Origin: Endomychus coccineus
Taxonomy: Eukaryota; Arthropoda; Insecta; Coleoptera; Endomychidae
DNA: 64,000 bases
Assembly (NCBI GenBank): GCA_958510875.1
Contig: OY294071.1
Span: 38,036,581 to 38,100,580 of the forward strand
Reading direction: 5' to 3'
In this document: piece after piece, positions 39,978-51,625 of the stretch
How the letters are laid out: every line of letters begins with the position of its first letter
Position numbering within the stretch: the stretch's first letter is position 1
Program-made: the position numbers and the translations under genes
Notes under the pieces: generated by a model
The model's input: only the letters and a program-made list of their open reading frames with translations
The model's database searches: none
What the model was told of the DNA's origin: nothing

Positions 39978-40019
39978 GTCTTCTGATGATGGTCGTGAGA
40001 CCGAAACGTACGTAAAGAC
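39978..40019 (+). ncRNA. Hammerhead ribozyme, family B (right arm, intact)
   Basis: Helix I GTCTT (39978-39982) pairs with AAGAC (40015-40019). The core CTGATGA is at 39983-39989, helix II GGTC/GACC closes a GTGA loop, GAAA is at 40003-40006, and the self-complementary ACGTACGT helix III region precedes the predicted cleavage after A40014 (GUA). All nucleotides known to be essential are present. Confidence 0.85.
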
Positions 40020-40309
40020 GAATATTTAAAGCAAAGTGTTAATGTGACCTATTTCCCGAGAATTTTTATATATAATTATTCAGTATCATAATTTCTCCAG
40101 CCACAAGGTCTAGTAAAAATACTTAAAATATGTAGACACGTATATGTAACACCCATTCACAATTGAAAAAATAAGGTCAATATTTGTGAAAGAGATGTCT
40201 GTATATAAATCTGTTCATCTGTTCATGATTTATGTGGGATATGTAAACAGGTCACTTCTTTGAATTGATTACATTCATACACCGAACAGTAGCAACACGT
40301 CCATTACTC

Positions 40310-40350
40310 CCAGACATCTGTTTCGCTCTTCTCAATGAACTCGGCTGTGG
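40310..40350 (-). ncRNA. Hammerhead-like motif, family F (left)
   Basis: Minus strand: helix I CCA/TGG, core CAGCCGA (one change from CUGANGA), helix II GTTC/GAGC, GAAA, a small helix III loop and a GUC cleavage triplet. The core change at U4 should reduce activity. Confidence 0.55.
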
Positions 40351-40626
40351 AACTGGGCAGAATATGATGTCACAGATTAAACCATCTCCGGCACTGATAT
40401 AACTACCTTCGAACATGTTTGGTGAACCTAGAAATCCAAAACCATCTGCCGGAAAGCAGATGTCCCTCTGAGAATGTTATTCATAACGCCAAGCATTGTC
40501 TATACAGTTCTCGCGATTCAAAGAATCGACGGGGAAACAGTTGGAAATCCTACCGCCAACTGACGGCCCCGAAACAGTCAATTTCAAACACATCTCCTGT
40601 TAGAATCAATAAACAAAATAACTCGT

Positions 40627-40668
40627 TACACTGACGAGCTCATGAGAGGACCGAAACATCTGTCTGAG
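40627..40668 (+). ncRNA. Hammerhead-like motif, family F (right)
   Basis: Core CTGACGA is perfect (position 7 is free), GAAAC at 40653-40657 is followed by ATCT and GTC (40662-40664). Helix II GCTC/GACC has one C-C mismatch, and helix I is only CA/TG plus possible weak pairs. Confidence 0.55.
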
Positions 40669-40685
40669 ACAAATATACGTCTTGT

Positions 40686-41101
40686 CTTTCTTTTTTTCAT
40701 TTTGTGGCTAAAACTTACGGGTTACAAGATAACATGATGGCACCATGTTAAATAACTTTATTGGAGGTCAAATAAAGATTTAAAATTATTGCCATCACTC
40801 CTTGCCTATTAAAACCCCCCAAAACCCCCTAAAACCACCCCCCAAAACGAAACAAAAAAAATGCCGTTTCGATTTTAAACCCAGCCAGAATCTCAAAAAT
40901 TTACTAATTTATGATAAAATTGGTCATATTATCCATATTATTCATTTTTTTTGGGAGGGGGATTTTGGGGGGGATTAAATAGGCAAGGAGTGATGGCAAT
41001 AATTTTAAATCTTTATTTGACCTCCAATAAAGTTATTTAACATGGTGTCATCATGTTATCTTGTAACCTGCAAGTTTTAGCCACAAAATGAAAAAAAGAA
41101 A
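40686..41101. mobile_element. Foldback MITE with G-quadruplex-prone inner flanks
   Basis: Arms about 40688-40820 and 40975-41101 are near-perfect inverted repeats ending TTTCATTTTGTGGCTAAAAC and its complement. Just inside them lie C-rich (about 40806-40847) and G-rich (about 40952-40973) runs with four or more runs of at least three G on one strand. No coding capacity. Confidence 0.8.
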
Positions 41102-41439
41102 CATTTTTGGTCCAAACAATGGCCAATTACTCGGAAATGGACCGATAACTTTTGATGGCATAGGGTATGTTAACAATTGCCAACACCAATGAACATTTTC
41201 CACCAGATTTGGGAGGTTTAACTAGCAGTCTATTTTCGGTCCAATTTTAACTGGTCGACCTGATAAACGGGCACGATAAAAAATGATGGCACATGGTGGA
41301 AGTGTATAAGAATGGCATGCTTTTCAAGTAACCGCAACTTGGAAAGGGTTAACATCCAGTCAAAAAAAAATGCGGATGCTGTATCTCGAGATCTAGCAGC
41401 CGGGGAAAATTCGGTCTGTGAGATGAATTGGTCATTGAA
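41102..41439. other. Unassigned stretch before a reverse transcriptase remnant
   Basis: There is no clear gene. The downstream part may belong to the same decayed non-LTR element but carries no identifiable motif. Confidence 0.4.
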
Positions 41440-42300
41440 CCGTCCTCTAACGATAAACCATAGTACCATCGGGTTAATGTTCAGACCATCAATATCGCTC
41501 TGGCTCCTAGACTATCTTGGGAAACTTCCGTCATAATGTTTGCCGCCCCAACTTTATAGTTCACTCACTGTAGAGTTTTCTCTTAGGTACATCACTCCTT
41601 GTGTTGGTCGACGGAGTCTCCTTCGATACAATAACTGATGTTACAGTTGGATCTATCTTTGTACCAACTTTGTTTCCATATCAACGATGTGTTGGAAGTA
41701 ACCTCATGTCTCGTCCATAACTTTGCTGATGATGGTACACTTCATACCGCTTTCTCCACTAGACCCAGATGTGCGTGAAAGAGACATGTCGAAACAATAA
41801 ATGAACATCTAGCAATACTTTTGACATGAAGGTCTGATAATGTAGTAGAGCTTGTATTTTTTCCGGGAAGGCGGATCTCACAATCCCTAATATGAAGATA
41901 TCAGGCACAACTATTCCCATAAAGTCCTCAATACCCATCATGCTCAGTATCACTACCAACAACACCCTCTCATGGGACGAGCATGTGAGTTTCATTGCGA
42001 GAACTGCTTCACATAAACTTAGTTTTCTATTCCTATTCTACTTAACATCCCAGCAGCTCCACGAGAAATTCCAGGTAGCCGGACTAGATGACACCAGGCT
42101 GGTCAGCCTATCGTTGTCAAGCTCGAGACCTTTGCCGATCTTGTTTCTATTAGACTTCATTTTTCTATCGAACGGTCAAGTCGTGGAACTCTTTGTCTAG
42201 TGAGGTCTTTGCTGATCCCTGTGACCTCCAAAAGTTTGAGAAAAATTCCAATGTCTCTCCTCCCAACATTCCATCGTTGCCTCACACATTGTTCTACGAA
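41440..42300 (+). pseudogene. Jockey-like non-LTR reverse transcriptase remnant
   Basis: In three frames, with shifts and stops, the plus strand retains the order expected of the RT C-terminal half. These are PSISLWLLDYL (about 41488), VDGVSFDTI (about 41607), NFADDGTLHTAF with the catalytic DD (about 41722-41757), LSWDEHVSFIARTASHKL (about 41964-42018) and SWNSLSSEVFADPCDLQKFE (about 42182-42241). No intact frame exceeds about 100 codons. The copy is dead. The closest general type is the Jockey/CR1 group, judged by the FADD and WDxHI-like motifs. Confidence 0.8.
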
Positions 42301-44647
42301 CAGTATAGGTTTTCATCCCGTATAGTGAAAATATAAAAGAACGTTACTCTCAGAACTCAGAACTGTTATGTCACAGTGAAAAATAGTCTATTTGTATTTA
42401 TTGTTTACGGAAGTGTCGTTGGTCGTTGACGATATAATGATGTTCTGAGAACGAGGTTGATTATGGAAATTACTTATTTGCTTTAATGAATAAATTCCTG
42501 TTTTTGGAAAAGTTCTATTTTTTTTTCGAGGTAGGAACAATCTATCTCAGTTTGAATTAAAGAGTTAATTAAAGGTGAATAATATGTTGCCTCGGGTAAA
42601 GCAAAATGTAAATTTCGCCTAAGTCAGCGAAGACGTAGATAAATAGGGTATTGCATATTCATTGCCAGTGCGAGCGTATTTAGGCAAAATATGCCACAAT
42701 GTGTTCTATTGATATAATACATAATGCCATTTCGGTAAAGTTCAATAGGTGGTTCATTACGACTGATTCAAATAAAGTGGCATCAATAAATACCAAAAAT
42801 GGTTAAATAAATTGTAAAATATCCTAGGTTTCCATGTCTACTCTGAAGGAAATAATATTAAATAGTACTGACCTTGTACTGTTATGATATCACCTAACAG
42901 TGTCTGCACAGACAGCACCTTCATAAAAAGTTTGATCCTGTCTGTACATTTTCTCAAATAAAAATAGGGAGAATGAAATTTCCTCACACTTGGATAATGC
43001 CTTAAGTATAAATGAATGCTTTTCTATTGATATTAGAATGTCCCCCCCCCCATCATCATCATCACGTACCCATACGTTACATGGATATAAATATAGTACA
43101 CAATCAAACGTTTATGAAACATCGAGCTCGAAATAAGCTTATGAATGAGGTAATGACTCATTTATTGGAAGCCATCACGTCTGCCAGTCCATCCTTGGTG
43201 TGTTTATCTTGTTGATATATTCCTCCATCAAAAATTTTTAAGATAGCTATAAATTTCACATTTATGATGAAAAAGCTATGTGAGCCAAACGAGAAGGAAT
43301 ATTCTAACTAGGTATAAGCAACATTTTGCCCACAAAAAATCAGCGTTAGCCGAACATATTTTAAATACAGATCGCACCATTTTTATAGACTCTTGAAAGA
43401 CAGTAGTTACTTCTTATATACACTATTAATTCCAAACAGTATTTGAACAGGCACATTTTGATTTCTAATTTAGTTTACTTGGTAGCTGAAAGGCTCTCAG
43501 TACTCTAACAGTATTATTAGTTGATAAAGTATGATTGTTTCTTATTTTCAATGTTAGTGTATCCACAGAGTGTGAACTCTTATATTTTATTGGTCATGAT
43601 AAAATTTCCTGTTTTTGTATTGAATTGAAATGCTATCAAGTGTTCACGTTCAGTGTAGTAACAAGTCTTACCACCTACTAAGTAATGAACCTTGATACCA
43701 CATCATTGTTGAGCGCGAATATTTTCATCGAGATATCGAACGTTGTATATGGAACCAACAATTCTCTGTTAGGAGTCTTCTATTATGATCCTAAAAATTA
43801 ATAGTTTCAGCATGATCGGCAATTTTTGAAACAATGTAAAATATTAGGAAGTTTCTGTCTGTCCACATTGTAAATATGTAAGTTTCAAATCTGCGGCATA
43901 TTCGTTCACCCTCCCATTAACAGATGTGATTTATTGGCATTAGATATTGTCCTGAGAGGTTTGTCATTGAATTCGATATGGAGCTATGGGTCGGGCATCT
44001 GACAAGCAACGTATTTCCAGTATTGTAGCGGGAGGAAGGAGAGGAGTCTGACGCATCACCATGGTAGGTCGATAGAAAGGTTGTTAGGTGATAGTGCTGT
44101 AGCGCGATCGCAGCTCTGCACGCTATACATAGCTTCCTTCCGTACAGGGTTTGGCACGTGACGGTAGCCTTTCGTGCTATCACATTCACGATAGAAGTAC
44201 CGCAACACCGCACAAATGTGCCGGAAACATCTCATTTCAGGCCAGAATGCTCACATTGCTGCATACATAGCTCTGCGACGAGCCACGATACCCTGATCAG
44301 AAATCGGAAAATCGATCTTTTCAAAGATATTCAATTAAACTCAGTCAAGTCAATATACGATGTTTTTGTACTCCATAGAAGAATTTCGTGAATTTATGTG
44401 AATTCTATAAGAACCTGAAAAGATATTGCGGAACCATTAAACCCTTCAATTTGAAGTATTTTACTTTTGTTCACAAAGTTACTTAAAAAATCTTGAGAAC
44501 ACGTAGGTAACTAACTAGCTATATACGTCATTCTGAGTACGCGTGAACAGTAATTGCTTTGAAGAATTACTTGAAAAATAGATCATTACATTATACCTAC
44601 TTATTGAACGGATAATTCGATTTATTGAAAATTCCACGTAGTCCAAT
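42301..44647. other. Unassigned AT-rich sequence
   Basis: It holds a C10/ATC microsatellite near 43042-43062 and a copy of the ACTTGGTAGCTGAAAGG repeat at about 43475-43575. Short frames on either strand at 43.9-44.4 kb are not recognisable. I see no supported gene. Confidence 0.5.
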
Positions 44648-46442
44648 CATCTCTTATTTAAGTTCTACACAATGAATATCGATGAAAACGTGTGCAAAGT
44701 GTTAGTAATGACGTTAATAGCAAAAGGTGAAAAAAATATTCACTGCAAAAATGATCGGAAGTGATAGAAAATACCCCTTTTTTCCGTAACTTGTAGAATT
44801 TGGGTAAAAATGAAAAAAAAAATACTTACCTTTTTTGGCCCAAAATAAGATGTTTATACTGTCGCAAATTTTTCTGAAAAATGCAAATTTACCGAGATAT
44901 GGCCACTCGAAAATTCCCAAAAATTGGAAGAGGGAAAATGTAAAAGGTAGATGAAAAATCTGGAAAATTTCAGGTGAATGTATGATTGAAAAACTAGTTT
45001 TTTTTATTTATAAACTTTTGTTCTCAAGTGCGTTTTGTTCAAGCTCTTCCGGAAAAACATCCATTTCTTTGACATATATAACTTGAATGATAATCTTAGG
45101 ATAGATAGTTATTGGAATTTTACCTTATTGGGTTTAACCCATTGAGGGATTGAACGATGAACTGGTATGAACGGAAAATCTAGTTATGCATATTTAACAA
45201 GGGAGAATTATTAAGTATTTGTTCATCGTTCAATAGGATATGTACTTCTTATATTTATTAATTTGTAGGGATCTCATCAAATTTAATTTATTACTTTTAT
45301 TCTGAATATAAAATCTTGAAATTATCACTTAAGTTATGATTTTCTATAATTAAATGTTCCACAAAAGTTGAATCGGATTTATCATTAATATTAAAATAAT
45401 AATAAATGGGATTCAACCTTCGCGGAACATTTGATAATAGATAACCATAATTTAATGATAATTTTAAGATTTTACATATTCAGAATAAAAGTAAAATTTG
45501 ATGGAATCCCTAGAAATTCATAAATATAAGAAGTCCGATATTCTATTGAACGATCAACAAATACTTAACAATTCTCCTTTGTTAAATTTGTATGATTAGA
45601 TCTTGCTACCAGTTTATCGTTTCATCCCTCTATGAGTAAAATTAGGTAAAATTCCAATAACCATATATCCTAAGATTATCATTAAAGTTATATATTAGGT
45701 AGCTCTTTTGTAGTAAGTTGGTACTTTGTAATATTTGTTTGAAGAAGCTACTATGTTAGTAAAACTATAGTTACATGTACTTATTAAACTAGTGAAAATC
45801 GAACTTTTAATAGTTATTTTATTTAAGTCTTATTTTAACCGTCTGGATCACTTCTCACACTTTTATCATTAAAAAATGAAAAAAAAAATGTTTCGGAATA
45901 ATGATTAAAAAACGTAGTACTTTTGTCGTTGCGAAAAACTGTCTGTTACTCAGAAAATATGCATATAAAAAGAACTCCCATCAACAAAAATTGTTTAGAA
46001 GGCCTCAATGTATATGTCTGAATTTTTTCAATTAAATGTTTTCAAAGCGCTACAATGACAAAGAAATGGGTGGTTTTTCAATTTTGCCCGGAAAAGCTCT
46101 GATAATATGCACAAAAAACTTGTATTCCGATCGTACATTCAGTGGAAATTTTTCAGATTTTTCCTGTACCTTCCCCCACACTTAGGAATTTTTGCGTCAG
46201 TGGCAATATCTCGGGAAATGTTCATTTTTCTTAAAAATTCGCAAGAGTATAAGCATGTTATTTTCGGCCAAAAAAGGTAAGTATATTTTATAAGTTACGG
46301 AACTTGTGATAAAAGGGGTCTTTTCTACCACTTCCGATCATTTTCGTATTTAATTTTTCTTTCATCTTTTCTTTTGACTTCATTACTAACCTTTTGTACA
46401 AGGTTCCATCGAATTTCATTGTGTAGAACTCAAATTAGAGAT
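44648..46442. mobile_element. Foldback element split by a Penelope-type remnant
   Basis: Arms about 44648-45075 and 46015-46442 are diverged inverted repeats (shared AGTTCTACACAATGAA, CCACTTCCGATCATTTT, ATATCTCGG). Between them sits a family E repeat pair (about 45075-45840). No transposase is seen. The pattern repeats that at 16.9-19.3 kb: a foldback element with a later insertion. Confidence 0.7.
45075..45840. mobile_element. Family E Penelope-type remnant, coding region lost
   Basis: ATAACTTGAATGATAATCTTAGG at the left and its reverse complement at about 45668-45690 bound the piece. The right end carries a family E hammerhead-like block (45736-45775). The centre (45285-45500) is a further small palindrome with no GIY-YIG frame left. 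Confidence 0.65.
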
Positions 46443-47661
46443 TTTGGTCATTTTAGCGCTTCGTTAACCGGACTAATGTCGATATTGGAGTAGTACAAAA
46501 TTAACTTATTAGTCCAGTAAATGAAGCCCAAAATCGACCTGACTTACTAAAATTTGGACCGATAATTAATAATATTGATAAACCAATAAATAAATTTATC
46601 ACGATTTATACACATAATGTTTACATTTGATTTGAATAAAATAAATGAAATTTTTCATTAATTTAATACATTATTTGCGACTAGTTTCACTAACACCATA
46701 GCTTCTTCAAACAGATATTACAAAATACTTAACTTACGACAAAAGAGCTAATCTAATATATAACATTAATGAGAATCTTAGCATAGATGGTTAGTGAAAT
46801 TTTATCTAATTGGGTTAACCATCAAGGGATTAAAACATAAACTGAATGTGTAAAATAAAATTATCAATAAATTTATGGTTTTCTGTAATTAACTGTTCTG
46901 CAAAGGTTGAATCAGTTTTATTTTTAATAAAATTCCCAAGCCGATTTGATTCGTTTTTTAAAAGTCCTTCCTGTCTGACCAATGTATATCTTAGGACAAG
47001 ACCCCCCTGTCAGCTTGTAAACCCCTAATTTGTCGTCATCGGATGATTTATCTTTATAATTTTTGATTTTAATTTGATTTTTGATGTGCTGCATACGCCC
47101 AGTCACGCATACTAATCATTGTTATTTTTACCAAACTACCTGTTATGCTTCTATAATTTGTTTTACGTGGACTTCAGTTTGTAGCGTATCATAATTGTAT
47201 GAACTTTAGAAAATTGTATCATGACCCTTTGCTACTTGGGGCTGAATTAACCTTTCTTACGTTTTTTCAAATGGTTCCTTATTATTTTCTGGATCATATC
47301 AGACTAATTGTTGAGGAAGAAAATTTTTATTTACAATGATGTAGATACCTACGTAGACAGTGACATGTTTTGGGTACTTTAGTTTTCAGATATAGAAGTT
47401 GCTCTTTCTGAATTAAAACTGAAGGGTCAATTTTGAGTATGTAAGATGAATACCTAGCTAATTATACTGGTCTGCAACGACATCATGCTTTACAAAAAAG
47501 CTTATGGATATAAAGGTTTTAATGTGCCATCTCTGCTTTCCATTTTTTGCTGTCACGTATATATTTTATGTTCAAAATTCAGAATTAGGTTTGTTTTGTT
47601 TTGAATCTACACTACTTTAATGTATTTAAATAGTATCTGTACATAAAACACCAGTTTGAAC
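46443..47661. mobile_element. Family E Penelope-like fragment and unassigned flank
   Basis: A family E terminal block at about 46600-46760 leads into a minus-strand GIY-YIG remnant (46924-47106). The sequence from 47160 to the hAT boundary has no recognisable gene. Confidence 0.6.
46924..47106 (-). pseudogene. GIY-YIG endonuclease fragment of a Penelope-like element
   Basis: Sixty codons contain LGVYKLTGG..CPKIYIGQTGRTFKKRI, with both the GVY and YIG strands and the conserved arginine of the GIY-YIG fold. The frame then breaks. The related fragment at 16076-16143 shares CGSCP and QTGRTF, so both come from one family. Confidence 0.75.
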
Positions 47662-49834
47662 TAGCGATTCATCAAGTCAAGTAGCTTGATATTTTAACAA
47701 ACTACTTGAGTTGACTTGAAAATCAAGCTCGTGACCATTTACATACTTGACTTGACTTGATTTGAGATATTTATTACTTGACTTGAAATCAAGCTACTTG
47801 ATACTTCTGCAAGTGTGTGTAAAATATTTACCACACATGTGGAAAATATTTTAATTTCAACATTACTTTCCACACATGTGCGAACATGGTTTTTTCCCAC
47901 ATAAGTGGAAATATTTCTGCGCACGTGTGAAATTTAGTAGTTTATAAACAACCAAAGAGTGCGAATTTTGTTATTTTCGGGTGATGTGGTCGTAGAAAAT
48001 GAATATACCTTCTTAAAACAAAAACTACTTATTACTACTTCTTAAAAATTATAATTCGTAAATACATTAGGTAATATATTTATATATTAATTTGATTTCT
48101 CCTACAATTTCAGGATTTCCAGCAAGATAAGTTTCAAAAGCTACTTGTGGAGTATATGGGGATAAAGTACCTACCGTTCAATTTTTTCGAGGACGAAATA
48201 AGTTTACAAGTTTATAAGTACTTAAATCCTAACGCAATTTTGCCTGGTAGGAATAAAATGAATTCTTTGGCAATGGAAATGTTCGGGTTAGCACAGAATA
48301 CCTTCAAAAGTTTACTAAAGAAATATAAATCAAAAATCTCATTCACAATAGATGGTTGGTCTTCTTTTAGTATGAAAGGATACTATGGAATTACTGCTCA
48401 CTGCTCATTTCATTGATAATAATTGGAAACTGCATACCATTCTTTTGGATTTTGTTTCGGCGCATGGACAACATACTGGCAGATGGATAGCAAAGCTTTT
48501 TGCTGATACATTGGAATTCTACGATTTAACAAATTCTGTGCAAGGAATTACAACCGACAATACAAACAGCAATTTCACATTTATGAATGAGCTTACAGGC
48601 TTTATTTCCGACATTGACCCTAAAAATAGTCACTTCGTATGTTTTGCGCATATTTTAAATTTGGGGGCAAGAGATTTTATAAAAATCCTTGATTCGAATT
48701 CTGAGTTTCAAGAGACAGAGATAGATTCTATCCTATCGGACAGTGATGAAATAACTGGAGATCTAAATTCGCTATCTCCAATAAAAAAAATGCATTGTCG
48801 ATGGTGATAATTGGTATAAATATGCTCCTGGATAAGCTAGAACAATGGGCTATTGAACTCGATAATAATCCAAGTAGAAATGAGACTGATGAAAAATCCA
48901 TTTACAGTATTCAAGCGGCTAAAGATAAAATCATCAAACATTACCAAAGAACCAACTGGATGAACTGTGTTGTATTAATCTTAGATCCCCGGCATAAAGT
49001 GGAAACATTCTCCAATACAAGTTGGGGAAAAGACTTGGAAAAGGAAGCAGTCAAACACTTTGAAGAAAAGTTTAAAACAAAATATTTTCACCTAGGTCTA
49101 CAGAGCACAACAGCATCATATTCATCTTCAAAGGATAAATACAGTGAGTTTGACATCGATCTCCTACGTTTATTCCAGAAATCTCCTGTGAATCAAGCAA
49201 ATGAAATGACTTGGCGTTATGAAATAGACAAATTCCTGTCTGAACCACGTGCTAACAGTTCTGAAGATATATTAGAATGGTGGAAGAGGCACGAAAACAT
49301 TTTTCCAAACTTGGCCAAAATGGCCAAGGATTTTTTTATCAACGCCAGCATCTTCAGCTCCTGTTGAAAGACAGTTCTCCAGCTGCTCTGACTGTTACAA
49401 AAACCCGCAATAGATTAGGCGACACATCCATAAGATGCCTCATGTGCCTTAAATCCTGGATGGAAAATGATGAAATCAAACAGTGCTTGGAGGTTTCTCA
49501 ATATTAAGAAACATTTTTTTTTAATATTTTGTATTTTGTTATGTTTTATAGCGATTTATTCCATTTTAAAATAGTTTATATTTTTGGTTCTTTTATGCAA
49601 TAAGTTTCATAAATAAAAGTGTTTTTCGCAAAGTTCATTCTCATTATTTTCATCATTTATAAAACAGCTAAAAATCAAGTAGCTTGATAGAAGAACTTGA
49701 TTTTTCAAGTACTTGATAAATAAATACTTGACTTGACTTGACATTAAAAACTACTACTTGACTTGAACTTGACTTGATAATCAAGTCAAGTCAAGTCAAG
49801 TAGCTTGAATATCAATTCAAGCCGTGAATCTCTA
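47662..49834. mobile_element. hAT transposon (2173 bp), degenerate, with 8-bp target duplication
   Basis: The ends read TAGCGATTCA (left) and TAGAGATTCA (right, reverse complement), matching the hAT end pattern with G at position 5. GTTTGAAC flanks both sides (47654-47661 and 49835-49842), an 8-bp duplication. Subterminal regions (about 47674-47800 and 49672-49815) are packed with TTGACTTGA/TCAAGTCAA, probable transposase-binding repeats. The interior holds a broken transposase. Confidence 0.88.
48113..49507 (+). pseudogene. hAT-family transposase, internally deleted and frameshifted
   Basis: Coding sequence begins after a splice acceptor (TACAATTTCAG, ending 48112). Fragments in order are SFTIDGWSSFSMKGYYGITAH (RNase H-like region, D of TIDGWSS), then GITTDNTNSN and HFVCFAHILNLGARDF in another frame. 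DPRHKVETF and DILEWWKRHENIFPNLAKMAKDFF follow in the first frame. The dimerisation end (SSAPVERQFSS, then TRNRLGDTSIRCLMCLKSWM) lies in the remaining frames. There is a shift near 48400, a large deletion near 48780-48800, and shifts near 49340-49400. No BED zinc finger is present upstream. It is inactive. Confidence 0.85.
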
Positions 49835-49842
49835 GTTTGAAC

Positions 49843-51484
49843 TGACAGAAAGATATCGTAACGTTGTTTCCACAACAATGCATGCACCTGCGCAGTTCTC
49901 GCTGTGACTTTCATGTTGAGAAGTATCTTAAAAAGTTGTCTAGTGGTCGTTTCTGTTTTATACCGGATAATTTGGTAAGTTTTGAAGTGAAATTTCATAC
50001 CTGCGGTAGGGTAAAATCGCCGGTAATGCAAATTCGCCTAGATATTACGGAACAAGATATATAAAGAAGGATCATCAATCAAGGGCAAGAAAAATCAATC
50101 GATTACAAAAATAAACTTTCTAATAACCTACTAACCTAATATTATCAAAAATTTCATTTTATAACTTGTTTTGTAAATATTTTTGCTATCATTAGTGATA
50201 GATTATAATCTGTAAGCAAAAATAGCGTTTTATTGAATATATATTACATAAAGAATATACGTGGTACATATGTTTTATCATCATATTTCGACTTAAGAGC
50301 TTTCAACCTATTATAATCTTGGCTAATAATAAGGAGAAAACATTTTTTTTCTGAAACCAGTGTTATTTCTGCGCTGCCAGATATACATAGGGTTATGGAA
50401 TGTTAACATATACTAGTAGTTAACACATACTAGTAGTGGTTATACTCTTCATCTCACATTTTTGACATTAATTTGCCGTCATAATTTGATCTATTTTCAT
50501 TTTATTCGCGACCTAGTAGAATGGCGTGACTGGATCCGGGAGCCCTAATAGCATAGATTTACCTTCTAACGTTTAGTTGTCGGGTTATCAGTATGCCGAA
50601 CTGTTCTATTGTGCAAACATAATCTTACTGCATTAGTAATGAATAACAAAATGGGGCCTTTTCTGAGCAAATATTGGAGCGGCGGCTGTAGTGTTATTCA
50701 AAGTTACCAACGTTGACAGCGGCGTACCCCAACAACATTTTTCATCCGTAGAAAGAACTCTAATCTATCTAATACAACGCAGAATAGTGTCGTGTAATAA
50801 TAATTGTTCCGGCAATGTGCTCCCTAATTTCGATTTTTGCCATTAATTTATCATATTGTATTCTTTTCGGGAATTTTGAAGAAGAATACGTATTCTTCAA
50901 AGTTAGTACCTACTGTGTTTGAAGAAGTTACGGTGTTAGCGAAACTATAATTCCATTTAAATTAGTGAAAATCAAACTTTTAATAGTTATTTTATTCAAG
51001 TTAACACATTCCTCATCTGTCACGTACAGTAATTCAACTATAATCAACCTATAGAAAACGAGAATAATTATTCCGCTCACAAGTACATGAGCTTCCGGTA
51101 TTGAAACATTATGTTTTCCTGTTTCACCTCAGCGTTCTGTTATACATAGGCATAGCAGCAGTTGAATATAACAGCCACAACCGAGCCACTACTAGTTGCT
51201 TATTATGGTTATTGAAATCGTTAATTTTCATTGAGTAAATTCATTCAAACTATGAGAATTTATTAGTACCCTAAATGGAGATAAATGCAAAACTGAACTT
51301 TCAAATGAATAACATTTTCTGAGCACTGGGGTTTTAAGAAACTAATCAGGCCAGCGGTCTTTTCTGTAGATGTGAAACTGAAAATAATTTATTCCCCAAT
51401 ATTTTTGTATCTTCCATATCACTAGTTTCCTTTCAAGTTCTTAATTTTTACATAAACCATATATATATATATATATATATATAT
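49843..51484. other. Unassigned sequence with a family E repeat fragment
   Basis: A family E hammerhead-like end is at about 50910-51000. Nothing else is recognised; a 66-codon frame at 49864-50064 has no identifiable domain. Confidence 0.5.
50915..50955 (+). ncRNA. Diverged hammerhead-like motif, family E
   Basis: TTTGAAGA, then helix II-like TTA..TTAG, then GCGAAACTATA follow the hammerhead block order. In family E the core C3 is T in every copy and the GAAACTATAGT region is palindromic in the best copies. Related blocks are at 4607-4645, 16501-16540 and 45736-45775 (plus) and at about 4539-4565, 15890-15925 and 46679-46715 (minus). Activity is doubtful. Confidence 0.4.
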
Positions 51485-51589
51485 AAATTCGCTGTGGTTT
51501 TCTTTTGCTGGTTTATCTAAAGTAAGTTGTGGGTTCTCTTAGGTTTTTCAGCAATTTTAAATGAATTATCTCAATGAAACAATCTTTTC

Positions 51590-51625
51590 ATTCGACGCGT
51601 TTCGGCTTTCGCCTTCTTCAGGAAT
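51590..51625 (-). ncRNA. Hammerhead ribozyme, family C (left arm, intact)
   Basis: Minus strand: helix I ATTC/GAAT, core CTGAAGA, helix II GGC/GCC with GAAA loop, GAAA, self-complementary ACGCGT helix III region and GUC cleavage triplet. All essential positions are present. Confidence 0.8.

Larger units (their letters stand above)
39583..40085. mobile_element. Head-to-head pair of family B Penelope-type terminal repeats
   Basis: Arms 39583-39828 and 39849-40085 are reverse complements around a 20-bp spacer. Each carries a family B hammerhead and the block GTTCGTTTCGACGGCGTGGG. The same repeat flanks a GIY-YIG remnant at 61.7-62.5 kb, which ties it to Penelope-like elements. Confidence 0.85.
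40310..40668. mobile_element. Small element with inverted hammerhead ends, family F
   Basis: Inverted hammerhead-like ends (40310-40350 minus, 40627-40668 plus) flank about 275 bp of unassigned sequence. The organisation matches the other inverted hammerhead pairs in this window. Confidence 0.6.
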
